NCBI GenBank assembly: GCA_037349315.1
Contig: JBAIAC010000023.1
Location: 32,278,501 to 32,342,500 of the forward strand
DNA length: 64,000 bases
Reading direction: 5' to 3'
Source of the DNA: Chelydra serpentina
Taxonomy: Eukaryota > Chordata > Testudines > Chelydridae
Shown: in pieces, positions 9,367-20,200 of the stretch
Position numbering within the stretch: the stretch's first letter is position 1
Layout of the letters: every line of letters begins with the position of its first letter
Translations under genes and position numbers: made by a program
The notes under the pieces: generated by a model
Database searches by the model: none
What the model was told of the DNA's origin: nothing
The model's input: the letters and a program-made list of their open reading frames with translations, nothing else

Positions 9367-12300
9367 GAAAAAGCCAGCCTTCAAAGCCAGCCATGGTAGC
9401 TACTCTGGAAGATATGATATTACATCTACTTCCCAGGCATACTGTCCAGCTTCCAAAGTCCACACCCAATACATAATCTTAATATTGGGAAATTTAAGGA
9501 AAAATTTGTGATCCCTAGTTTAAGGCCTCAAATTGAAACCCTTAAGGTTCAGCTACCATTTGGTTGTTATTTTATGATGCCTGTGGGCATGTACAAGATT
9601 ATTGATAATTGAACATAAGAATAATAGTGCTCTCACTTAAATTGTGTACTTGCATAATTATCTGAAGATATCTGTAGTGTAACTGAGAAAAAATCAAAAA
9701 CCGCTCCCTTCCACAATTCAGAGACAATGAACTAATAGATAATCCAAATACACTATATTTTAAACTCAATTCTAGAAGGCCTCAAGAAGAGATAGAAAAT
9801 AGCTCAACAAAAGTCATCTTAAAAAGGTCAACAACTTTAGATTTGACTGGACTGGAGTCTCCAGGAAAGTTAAAAGTAATTTTCTTCCTTCAAGTTTTTG
9901 CTTGAAGCTAACATAACCAATGGAATGAAACCTAACTCCTGTCATTTTTATGGACCATTTTTCTCTCTGAAATGTTATGTTAAAAAGTATATCCTTGAAC
10001 CTTTTAAATCCAATCAACAAAGGTTCCCTCCAAAAAAAAAAAAAAAAAATTAGAATGGCATGTTCCAATTTTTGCCAAGTGAGAAATAATCAATTACTTC
10101 TCCCACTTTATCACACTGTTCACTCTACCTCTATCTTTTTGCTGAAACGCAGCTTAGCAAATGGGGTTCCAATCCTATTAAGGGTCTTGTCTCAGGGTGA
10201 GCTGCACCTTTAAGTAGGATTCTGGTCCCTGCGCTCTGACCTGTGCCCAGTTTCCCTTCAGATCAGTGGAGTTCTGGGACTTGTAATCCAGGAGCCATTG
10301 GAGTTGGAGGCCTGACAGCAAGTCTGCTGAGAGAGCAAATGGTATAAATGCAAGCATTTGTATGTTGTGGGGAGAGACCTAGAGGAAGTGGGGAGGCTTG
10401 TGACATACTCCCCCAGGTTATTTTGGCACCAAAACTTCACTGTATATTGTAGCCATTGAAGCCCTATGCAGATATGAGGTATGAGATTCTGCCCTCGGTT
10501 ACCTGATGTAATTGTGAATGAGGACAGAATTGACTGGGAGTTATGCCTACAGAATTGGGCATATTTTGTATGCCATTCTTGGTGAACGGCATTCAACCAC
10601 AGCATGAATCCTGCCATGCAGAAAACCTGCAGAGAGGAAGAGAGATGTGCAGAGGAGGAAAGATCTCATTTGAAAATATTCAGATATTAATATTTGATAG
10701 CATTATAAAACTATATTCAGTAAGTACCACCACTGCTAAAATACACTAGTGTTGACAAATTATAATTTCATTGTGAAGTGCAAGGTAAAGTGCTAGAACA
10801 TGCATCTTCACTGTCACAGAGCATTAAATTAGAACAACATTTGATAGAGCCCAACATAATTTGTCAATCTGGGAACATTTATATATTTAGCCTTTAGTAA
10901 GAAATCATCCTAGTAAAAACCCTAAGATGGCTAAAATGCTTGAAATGAAATAAAAAGAAATGGTTAAATATTTACCTAGGAATAAATTGGGCTTTTTGTT
11001 TTTGTCAGAAAATTAGCTGGTCTCTAAGACAAACCATTTTGTTTAAAGAAGCACTCTAGTTCTCCACTTAGTTTACAACTCTCGTAATGCTTGCATGAAA
11101 TAAATCTGAGTTTGAGGAAATCAATTAAAGCATCAAATACTCTAAATATCAGATAAGGGGAAAAAAGAGTCAGATAATAGGATGTGAAGTTTGTAAAATG
11201 TTTTTTTGCAAAGAGCAAAATGATGATTCAATTAAAAAAATAATCATGGGCCAAATCCTATTTTCCTTACTTTTGCTTTATTGATTTCCAACAGAACTTA
11301 AAGCAAGCATGATTTGTGCCATTTATTTGAGTTCCCTCCACCAACACCTTGACAGTCCTGTGCAACTGTCTATTTACAGTATCTCCTTGTGTGTTCAGCC
11401 TCCTTCTCAGGACCTGAGCAGAGGTCTCCCTTCCCTAGACTCAGCTAGCTTTGTTCCTATCCTCCTCCTGTATTTCCTGTATTTCCTTCCTGTGCCTCTA
11501 TCACTCTTGAGCTGGTGGGCTAATTGGCTCATTAGCTAGTGATACTGGTGGGTTAGATGTGCCAATTACCTTTAATTACCCCAATCAGTTTTCTCCAGGA
11601 ACTAATTGGTGTCAGAGTGACCAGAGTGCAGGCTCCCCTGTTAACTCCCTGCACTCTGTCACACAGCGTGACTCAGCACCCCCTGAGGTGTGGTGCATCT
11701 GAAAGGGGGCGGGGTCAGGAGGCAACAGAAGTCAAATCCCATCAATTCATGCAAATATATTAGTTCAAATCAAAGCTGCAGAAAACCTGAAAACTACAAT
11801 TCGTCACATGGCAAGGTCTAGGCAAAATATACCGATGGATGAGCAATATGAGGAAGGGCAGGCACCCTTTTCTGCTTAAATAGAGGCAGATTATTTCACT
11901 TTATTATTAAAGAGCTGCAAACCTGGGACTGATCCTGTTCCCACTGGCAGTTTTGTCACTGACTTCAGTAACAGCAGGCTAAGATCTTTTGGTAAAAATC
12001 TTTCTGTAAAATACTTCAGTGCAATTTCTGCCATTGCGTTTTTAGTGATTTTGTGCCCTTCTGCTCTGGCTTTTTGGAAACCACAAGAGAAAGCATATTC
12101 CAAGTAGCAGATTTCAGAGCCACCATTTGCTTGGAAGAGGGGCTCTTATTGTGCAAAAAATGAGCAAAATGTGGCAATTTTGGGTGGGGTGGGGTCTGAG
12201 CCTATTTTTCAATGGATCGTAATCAAATGTAGGTGTGTACCTATTGGGGGCGAGGCACGAATGAAAACATATAGCACATTTTGAGTAGGTTTGCCTTTTG

Positions 12301-12380
12301 TTTCAAGTATTTTGCACACTTCTGACTATTCTGTATAATAGCTCCTTTAAGAACTTCATACATTGCTTAGCGAGAGCTTC
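9367..12380. other. No gene recognised
   Basis: No coding region is supported. There is an A run at 10031-10049. A GC-richer stretch at about 10190-10420 could be an old transposon but I cannot place it. Confidence 0.45.
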
Positions 12381-12490
12381 CTGGTTCAGCAAGGTACGTT
12401 AAGCACTCGCCTAGCTTTAACCACGCGAACAGTCCCATTGTATTTAATGGGACTATGCAGATGCTTAAGTATCTCCCTGGAATCAGAGCC
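12381..12490. repeat. Amniote-type fold-back MITE
   Basis: CTGGTTCAGCAAGGTACGTT and TTAAGCACTCGC pair imperfectly with ATGCTTAAGTATCTCCCTGG, around the centre AGTCCCATTGTATTTAATGG. This palindrome with a CCCATTG...AATGGG centre is a recurrent amniote fold-back. It may be related to the Chompy-type MITEs, but that assignment is from memory. Confidence 0.6.
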
Positions 12491-13867
12491 CAGGAATGCA
12501 ACTGCTTCCACTAACTGGTCAGGAGCAGTCCTGACCCACCACCAATGCAGTTGTGGCAGGCCAAGGATGCAGTGGGACTGGTGTGTTTCCATTAAAAAAG
12601 GGATGGGGGAGTCCATCCAAGGGGTATATACCCTTTTTGTGCTGTGAAACACCATTTGAAGGGGAGGGTTTTCTCTCCAAATAATGTCCTTTCACCAATG
12701 GATTCTTAAATTAAGAGTCCTACTGGGGTTGTCCAGTCATGTACCATTCCCATCAGACTTGAATGCATTCTCTGTGGATAGCATCATCCCATATAATGCA
12801 GGGTTGTATTAATTGAAGCACTTCAGTAGTAGGAAACTAAAATCCATGAGAAAGGACGGGACAAAGTGCAGCCACCCTAAACTTTATTTACTAGCACACT
12901 GGGCATTTCTGAAATATATTTTCTCTCCCCATTTGAACAAGAGTAAGTTAGTTGTTTGCTTGAACAAGGCTTTCTCTCCGATTAGTCTGACACTGTCCCC
13001 TTGGGGTACTCAGGAGAAAGCAAGATCCGTATTCAATAGGACAACTGCAGATTTTAGTCACACTTGCATATTCCTCACATTTCCCATTCCTCCCTGCTCT
13101 TAAGAAGTCAAATCAATCCTTGGAAACCATCCAAAAACAAAAGCACAACTTTTTTTTAAACCAAGACGGTTTTGTTTTTTTAAACTCAGATGGGCAATTT
13201 TTATTACTCTTTTAGTTGGGACTGTACAGTCTTAGCTTTCAGAAGACCATCAAAGCTGGAAGCCTATAAATCCCCTCCCAGTACAGAAAGCTCTAATTGC
13301 AAAAGACCAGGCTAATGCTCCATGTCGACCGAACAAGGCTGACCTTTAGAATGAAGTGTTTCTAATCCTCCGTATCAATCCAAAATATGATCAGGGGCAT
13401 ACAAATCAGGGGAGAGCTCGAATTCCATTACTGCAGCTCTACAAGAGATTTGACATTAAGTAAAGAAGGGCAGGATTATTAGATTAGTGAACTAAATTGT
13501 TAAATTAGCATATTTATACGGCATCAGAAATAACACTGTTTATAGCATGGAGGTGAGCATGGCCACCATGAAATGCATCCCCTATTTCTGCACTTCCATT
13601 TATTTTTCACCTTTCATCTCCTCACCAGGACTCATTCTCCCATATTCAGTAAAAGTTCAAATTAACAAGAACCACCACCTAACCCTGCCTCTTGCCAACA
13701 AGGAAGGAAGAGACAGAGAGATCGCTGCTGTTTGCTCTTACTTTTGGGAAGCACAGTGATGGGCACCAATATACTGTGCAGCCTTGATCAACAGGAAGTA
13801 GCACTGACTCCAGCCTTCTAAACCTCTAAGCAACTTCCAAAGAGGATTTCAAGATAATCACCATTAA
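12491..13867. other. No feature recognised
   Basis: No coding region, RNA gene or repeat that I can name. Confidence 0.45.
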
Positions 13868-13995
13868 TTTGTTGTTTGTGGTAGCATCCACAGTGTGCTA
13901 GGTGCTTTCCAGACACACAAGGAGGAATGGTCCCTGCCCCAGAGAGCTCCTAGTCTGGGGAGTAGATGTACAGACAGGCAAACGGAAGTACAAGA
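13868..13995. repeat. Old interspersed repeat (GTGCTAGGYGCT / GGTCCCTGCCCC type)
   Basis: CAGTGTGCTAGGTGCTTTCC, ACACACAAGGAGGAATGGTC and CCTGCCCCAGAGAGCTCCTA make up a short repeat widespread in reptiles. Related pieces in one or other orientation occur at 39143, 49655, 53057 and 56363. I do not know its formal family name. Confidence 0.5.
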
Positions 13996-15110
13996 AGGGA
14001 AACAACAAAAGGGATGTTTTATACAGATCAACACAATTCACGATAGGCAGCACAGCAGAAGTGGGTTTTTAAAAAAAAGGAATTTAAAAATGCAAAGCAC
14101 CTGGGCCTTGCAGATAAATTTCAGGAGGTCATACCACGCATAAGGGCCCACATGGAAGAAGGATGCTGATAGAGGCACTCCCTAGGTGTCTAAGGGCCAT
14201 ATAGACCAACCAGATTGGGTGGAGTCTCTCATTCCATCCTTGAAAATGAGTAAGGGATGGGCAGCTGTTTAGCTTCCCTCACCTCAGCAGGATGGTGTTT
14301 CCTTCTCAGCATGTTCAGCTCTTCCCTGGAGAAACAGCTCAGGTAGGCCATACTCCTCCTACAGGCTCTGTGCTCAGGTTACTCCCTAAATCTTAACAAA
14401 TGCAATCCGCTTTTTATATGTAAGTCATATTACACATGCATTGGGAGCTTCAGAACTCAATGCCGATAAATTATTCCAAGTATCCAAGAGATTCTCAACA
14501 GCTCCTTCCCACAGCGTTCTGTATCGTCTGCTCTCCCAAGTGTATTGAGTCCTCAGATGTTTCCCCGTTTTTGTAGGTAGAAAATGTCAGCCCAGGAAGA
14601 GATTTTAAACCATTACAGAACTGCAAATTTCTATAAATAGCTGTTCCAAATGTAACTTCTTATCCCTTCTAAATGTACATTCAGGAATCAAAAGGAGATG
14701 TAAAAAACCCTCTTCTTTCCCATTTGTGGTATTGCTGTGGTACAATGTATTCAAACTTAGACACCTGGCTACCAATAATGGCGTGTGTATGAGAGAGAAT
14801 AACTCACGCAACGGAATAAAGTAGTTTTTGTTCTCAGATTATTGTAACTGTAGACTGTATTTCATAATATCTCACATACTGTGCATTGTAAGTAATTATA
14901 CGTAACGGAATTAAGGATATTTATATAGCACCAATGTGGAGCTTTATTAATACATGGGAAGTCAAGGTCTACCCAAACGTAGGTTAATGTCTAATTTAGA
15001 GTAGATACAACCTGCAAGATAAAGGATCAGGCACAAGAGTGTGGAGCAGACAGTGCTGGAGAGCAGACCAATGTTGGAAGGCAAGTGTAAAAAGGAGGGA
15101 GATTTAAGGA
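13996..15110. other. No feature recognised
   Basis: No coding region or named repeat is supported before the hAT transposase remnant. Confidence 0.45.
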
Positions 15111-15114
15111 GCTA

Positions 15115-16485
15115 TCTGTAGGGTTGCTTTGTACCTGGGGAAAAGGGAGGACTTTGTTTCCTTACCTGGTGAAACATCCGATCTACAGTGTGCTATGTTG
15201 AAGGAAGTACTTGACAAATTTGCTTTACAAAACAAAATTGTTGCTTTGTGTGCAGATAACACGAACACCAATTTTGGTGGTTGCAAAAGACTTGGCAAAA
15301 ATAATGTGTGGCGAAAACTTGAAACTGAACTGAAGAGGCCGATTATCGGTATTGGTTGTGGGGCACACATTATACACAATTGTCTCCAGTGTGCTGTCGA
15401 CTGTTTACCAATTGATATTGAATGTTTTGCAGTGAAAGTATACAAATACTTCCATATATACACAGTTAGAGTTGAAGAACTGAAAAACTTTTGTGACTTT
15501 GCAGGAAACAATTACGCTACATTGTTAGAGCATGGAAATACAAGATTTTTGTCCTTGGGTCCATCAATTGACAGAATTTTAAGCATGTCTGATGGGCTTA
15601 CTTCTTATTTTCTTTCTCAAGAAAAATGCCCTGTTATGTTGCGAAAATGGTTTGAAAATCCGTTTGAAATTGTGGTTGTCATTTGCAAGAGATCAAGTGT
15701 CTACATTCCAAACATACATTAGTTTAATTGAAAAAGATTATATTTCAGCTACAGAAGTAGCCATAAACATTGAAAATCTTGTAAACAATTTAGAGTCCAG
15801 AAAAAGTGAAGTGTTTGTAACTACTGATGTCAAAAAACAACTGAAAATGTTAGTAGATTCAGGAGAAATTAATGAGGCTAAGTTTTTTGAGGTAATTGAG
15901 AATTTCTATGAAACCAGCTTAGAATATATCAACAAGTGGAAGTGCAGTGTAGGAAACACTGAGAAGTTCAAGTGGGTGCTACTAAGGAAGACACCTGAAT
16001 GGAAAGAAATACAGGACAGCCTGAACGAGGAACTCATCACACACACAGAAACAGAAGAAACTCGTGTATTCGATCAGTGGACCTTCATAAAATCTACAAT
16101 TGTGAGGCAGTTGGATACATGGAATAAAGAAAACATTGCTGTATCTGATAGATGGGTAAAGATTTTTTCTGAAATGAGCGAAAAACGCCTGGACTTTCAA
16201 GACTTTTGTAATATTGTAGAGTTTATCCTTTGTCTTCCAGGAAGTACAGCACCTGTCGAGAGAATATTTTCTGTTATGAACAGTATGTGGTCAAAGGAGA
16301 AATCTAGATTAAGTGTTGAGACAATGAGGGCTATGTTAGTTGTAAAACAAAATTGTGTCATGGAGTGTGAGAAGTTTTATGATAAGGTGTTGAAAGACCG
16401 AAATTTGCTGCGTAAGATTACTTCATCGGAGAAATATTCATGGTACGATCATGGTGAAATACAGTCCCCCTCTATGTCTACCTAA
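15115..16485 (+). pseudogene. hAT-superfamily transposase, 5'-truncated and frameshifted
   Basis: This is the C-terminal part of a hAT DNA transposase. The first open stretch (about 15129-15670) contains CADNTNTNFGG, GCGAHIIHN and GNTRFLSLGPSIDRIL, the RNase H-like catalytic core region. A frame change near 15660-15680 moves the reading into the next frame, which continues to the stop at 16483-16485. The second stretch ends in the hAT dimerisation domain, with LPGSTAPVERIFSVMNSMWS and SRLSVETMRAMLVVKQN at about residues 222-260. About 450 residues remain against the 600 or more usual for complete hAT proteins, and the BED/TTF zinc-finger start is missing. The protein resembles hAT-derived KIAA1586-like proteins, but a domesticated gene is unlikely with this break and no introns or upstream exons visible. 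Confidence 0.85.
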
Positions 16486-16662
16486 ATTTTTGTATGAGCT
16501 CTGTCACTGAAGAATAATTGTTAGCTCAATATATTCACGTAATAAAACTTTTGTTATCATCTTACTTTTTCATGAATACGGAATATTACATAACCCCGTC
16601 CCATTTTTGCCATCCCAATGTCCCGTTTTTGTTTCAAGGAAATATGGTCAGCCTACCTATAG
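16486..16662 (+). mobile_element. Non-coding 3' end of the hAT element
   Basis: An AATAAA signal lies at about 16541. The stretch GTCCCATTTTTGCCATCCC and GTCCCGTTTTTG, ending at ATATGGTCAGCC, resembles the subterminal and terminal repeats of hAT elements. I could not find a matching left terminus, in keeping with 5' truncation. Confidence 0.45.
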
Positions 16663-16817
16663 CCCAAGCCCTGCGAGCCCAAGTCTGCTGACATAGGCCA
16701 GCCGCAGATGTTTGATTGCAGCGTTGGCATACTCTGTCAAGGTCCAACCTACCATACGAGCAAGCGTCAGCTGTGTTGTTACTATGTTCCCTGTAACTAT
16801 AGCAAAGACAGCCCCTT

Positions 16818-17120
16818 AGGGTATGTCTACAAGCCTGTGGAAGCAAGCCACCCGGGTCGATAGACTCAGGTTAGCTTGGCTCACGCTAGCACTCTAAAAA
16901 TAGCTGTACAGATAGCGCTTTGGAGTTGCAGCTTAGGAAGGAGCGCGGGCTCTGAAGCTCACCCCCTTCCTAGGCTTCAGATCCTGAGCTCCTGCCTGAG
17001 CCACAACTTCAAAGTGACAGCTATGCTGCTATTTTTTTGAGTGCTAGCGTGAGCCAAGCTAACCCAAGTCCCTTGACCTGGGCTGGAACGCTCACTTCTG
17101 CAGGCTGTGTAGACATACCC
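16818..17120. mobile_element. Palindromic MITE with TTAGGGTATGTCTAC termini
   Basis: GGGTATGTCTACAAGCCTG at the left pairs with CAGGCTGTGTAGACATACCC at the right. The arms continue inwards: AGGTTAGCTTGGCTCACGCT pairs with AGCGTGAGCCAAGCTAACC, so the whole 300-bp unit folds on itself. Flanks are TTA at the left and TTG at the right, compatible with a PIF/Harbinger-like 3-bp TWA duplication carrying one change, but not proof of it. There is no coding capacity. Confidence 0.8.
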
Positions 17121-17122
17121 TT

Positions 17123-17307
17123 GGGGGGAGGGATAGCTCAGTGGTTTGAGCATTGGCCTGCTAAACCCGGGGTTGTGAGTTCAATCCTTGAGGGGGCCAT
17201 TTAGGGATCTGGGGCAAAAATTGGGGATTGGTCCTGCTTTGAGCAGGGGGTTGGACTAGATGACCTCCAAAGGTCCCTTCCAACCCTGATATTCTATGAT
17301 TCTATGA
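17123..17307 (+). mobile_element. Cryptodiran tRNA-derived SINE, full length
   Basis: The head GATAGCTCAGTGGTTTGAGC is a Pol III A box and GGTTGTGAGTTCAATCC a B box. The body GGGATCTGGGGCAAAAATTG follows, and the CR1-like tail GGTCCCTTCCAACCCTGATA ends in ATTCTATGATTCTATGA. Such tails let the SINE borrow CR1 reverse transcriptase. It starts immediately at the right end of the preceding MITE. Confidence 0.9.
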
Positions 17308-18964
17308 CACCAATATACTTCTTGCCCTGGGGTAGGTAGGGCTTAATACTTGCAAACATGTGGTGTTTCTTCTATGGTTAGTGATTTATCACACAGCATC
17401 TGACATGCTGTACGTGCCCATTATTTTCCTAGCACATTCAGCACCCCATTTGTCTTTGCCGTAAATTAAACAATGTTTGATTTTAAGCTGTGGACTCCAG
17501 GAGTTTTACATGCCCTTGTATCCAGGCCCAGACTTTTTGACTGCGATACAAACCTCTCTGGCTTGGAAAAAAAATGCCCCGGGGATAAAATACCACACAT
17601 ATGGATAGAAACACAGCTTCTTGAAACACCTCTTGAATGCCATCTGCTTGGCTTAAGTTCTGGTTTTATAGTAGCAAGCTCCAAGTTTAGAGAGGGAATG
17701 TAAAATGCAGGGGGGAGGGGCTCAGTCTCTACATCATGCGGTTTGTCACCAATAATACGCTGAAGGAAAAGATCACAGAACAGACTCTTGCAAACCCGAG
17801 TTATTTTTTTTCCTGACTCCTCTTGGTGCCAGAGGTTCTCATGGCAGAGGACAGTGAAAAAGTCAGTCAACACAACACTCCACTCTTGGAATATTTGTAT
17901 ACCAATATAATGGCATCAGTGATTTAGAATTAATATCCATAATTAAGTTTAAAAAAGAGGTTTCATAATCTTGTTGTTAATGGCTATTAATGTGATAAAC
18001 ACAATGCCAGTCCCCTGGCTCAGTAAGATATGGAGAAAAATCGGTTTCTAATCATCATGGTTAATAAAGACCGGGACAATGGAAACTATAATTCCACAGA
18101 GTGTCTACAGCCATCATAAGGGATGTCTGTTTGCACAGTTTCCGTGACGATTTCACAGTTGACCTCAACTGACTGCTTTCTCTGACAGGCAAAGTGCTTC
18201 AGCTAACAAGCTGACTTCTAACTATCTATGCATCTGCAGTGCTCCCACCACCAGGCACCATATGCAGCATAAGAATATCATGCATCTGTCCATTCCCACC
18301 TGCGTTTTAGGCTGCTTCAAGGCAGATTATCCTGTGTCTCAATTTCATGGTGAAGACTGCACGCTGTTGTGCTCTGGCTGTTATTACGGGAGGGCCTGCA
18401 CAGAGAGACATCTTACATTTTGCCCAGAGAGTGGAAACTTGACCTCTTTTTGAGGTCTCAAACTAGGGAATTCAACAACCAAAAACTGTCCACCAAGATT
18501 ACCTCTCTCTCATATTTCCAAAGAACCGACCACTGTGATGTTTAAACACCAGTCCACCTGAATTTCAATCCAGGCTCCCTTCATCCTACTGCAGTGGGTT
18601 GTGGAGAGAGCAGTGGTCTCCAACGTGGCCCAGATAACCCTCCAAAGAACACAAACTCAGATTTTCCTTGTCCCGCTGAGGGGAAAATCTCATGTAAGGG
18701 AGCACTCAGTCCACTTCCAGTGTTTGTATTGCACAATTTTATCCAGGGTGTTTTAACTCAGAGATAGCACATGGCTTTCTGTGAATGTGTGTGCTTCTAC
18801 TGAATTTTAGAGGTTAGTTGGCAGAGCCACAAACAGGCCAGTACTTATTCAGATCATGAGTAGTGCAGCTGTCTTTAGAATTCTACTGCTTTCCTCTGCC
18901 ATTGTCTATGACCACTAGACTTTACTATCTTCATCTCCCCAACCATCAGCGTGCTATAAATCTC
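17308..18964. other. No gene recognised; possible conserved non-coding stretch
   Basis: No reading frame or repeat is convincing. Positions 17900-18060 are rich in TAAT and ATTA cores (for example GAATTAATATCCATAATTAA) and look unlike the surrounding repeats. Confidence 0.35.
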
Positions 18965-19335
18965 TTTAATTAAACTGCCTCCTGCCTGGGGCCACACAGA
19001 GGTTTTTGGAGCCTGGGGAAAATCTGAAACTGAGCCTCCACCCCTGCTTCCAAAAAAAATTGCACCCACAGAAATAATGAAACGAAGAGTTCAAAAACTC
19101 TGAAGGGAGGACGAGGGGTTGGAGAGCAAGCCTGCCCCACACTCTGTTTGCAGCAGTGGTTCCTGTCCCATGGGTCTGGGCCCAGCTCCCTGCTACAGGC
19201 ATTGTGACCTGGGCACAAGGTCATAGTGCCACCCAGGTTGGGCCTGGCCACCCCTCCACTGGCCGAGCCCAACTTGAACGATGCTGCGACCCTGGGTCCC
19301 AGGTTGCAACGCCACTTAGTTTGCGGGCCCTCTCA
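18965..19335. other. Probable diverged interspersed repeat, GC-richer
   Basis: Composition rises sharply here, and blocks such as CACCCAGGTTGGGCCTGGCC have the feel of a turtle non-autonomous DNA element. No termini or target duplication are seen. Overlapping open frames on both strands arise from the composition and are not genes. Confidence 0.3.
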
Positions 19336-19960
19336 AAAAAGGGATGTAGGACAAACTGTCCCTTTTGCACACACCTCCAGGCAGCCCTGCTCCTGCCAGG
19401 TCACTGCTATTTCTTTTTGAGTAAAGGTTTCCTGCGGAGCCTAGCTGGATGGTGGCTTGCAAAGCATTTATCAGTTTCAGCTGAATTAAGAGATGGCTTC
19501 ATACTTGACTCTTGAAAAGAAGTTATTCCCCATAGTACGGAATCCTGAAGATCAATTCCTGAGGTCCTTCCTCAGACAGCTCTCCAGGATTTTGTCTGCA
19601 AATGCTTAAATAGTCGGCACTATGTCAGCTAACTGGTTGTTTGGATGTTATTATAAAAAGCCTTTTTTCCCCCCCCCGACTTCAGTTTCTTGGAGGCTAA
19701 TGCGCAACTCCCTTACACTCTAGATGCCCTACGTTTCTTCTAAATTGGCTACGGTTCACTTTGCCTCTGCTCATACTACATTACAACTCTTTGGAGCATG
19801 GGGGGAAAAAAGGGGAGGGAGGAATCCTGGTAGCACTCTAGAAGCTGCTAAACACCCTCAAATGTTCACATTTCTCCTTTACCTCTTTCACTTTTGTGTG
19901 CCCACTACTAAAGAACACCGTAACTAGTCAAAATAAATGTCAGGGGAAGCATGTAGTAAG

Positions 19961-20200
19961 GTGATGTCTACACTAGAGAGCTTACAGCAGTGCAGTTGGA
20001 CTGATACTGCTGTGCCACTGTGAGGTCTGTTATGTAGCCGCTCTGTGCTGATGCTGCTGACGGGAGAGATCTCTCACACCAACACAGCACTGTCCACACC
20101 AGCACTTGTCGGTGTAACATCTATCACTCAGGGGGGTGGTTCATTCACAACCCCGAGTGACACAATTTATACTGACATACGTGGTAGTGTAGACACATCC
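19961..20200. mobile_element. MITE of the TCTACAC type
   Basis: GTGATGTCTACACTAGAGAG at the left pairs with GTGGTAGTGTAGACACATCC at the right. The interior holds GACGGGAGAGATCTCTC and the CTGTCCACACCAGCACTTGT block, shared with 44762 and 58590. Confidence 0.75.

Noticed and set aside
17123..17307. A functional tRNA gene
   Set aside because: Only the A and B boxes are tRNA-like. The rest is the SINE body with a CR1 tail, and no cloverleaf is preserved.
18875..19515. Overlapping open frames at 18.9-19.5 kb
   Set aside because: Frames occur on both strands with no shared family signature; probably an old repeat.
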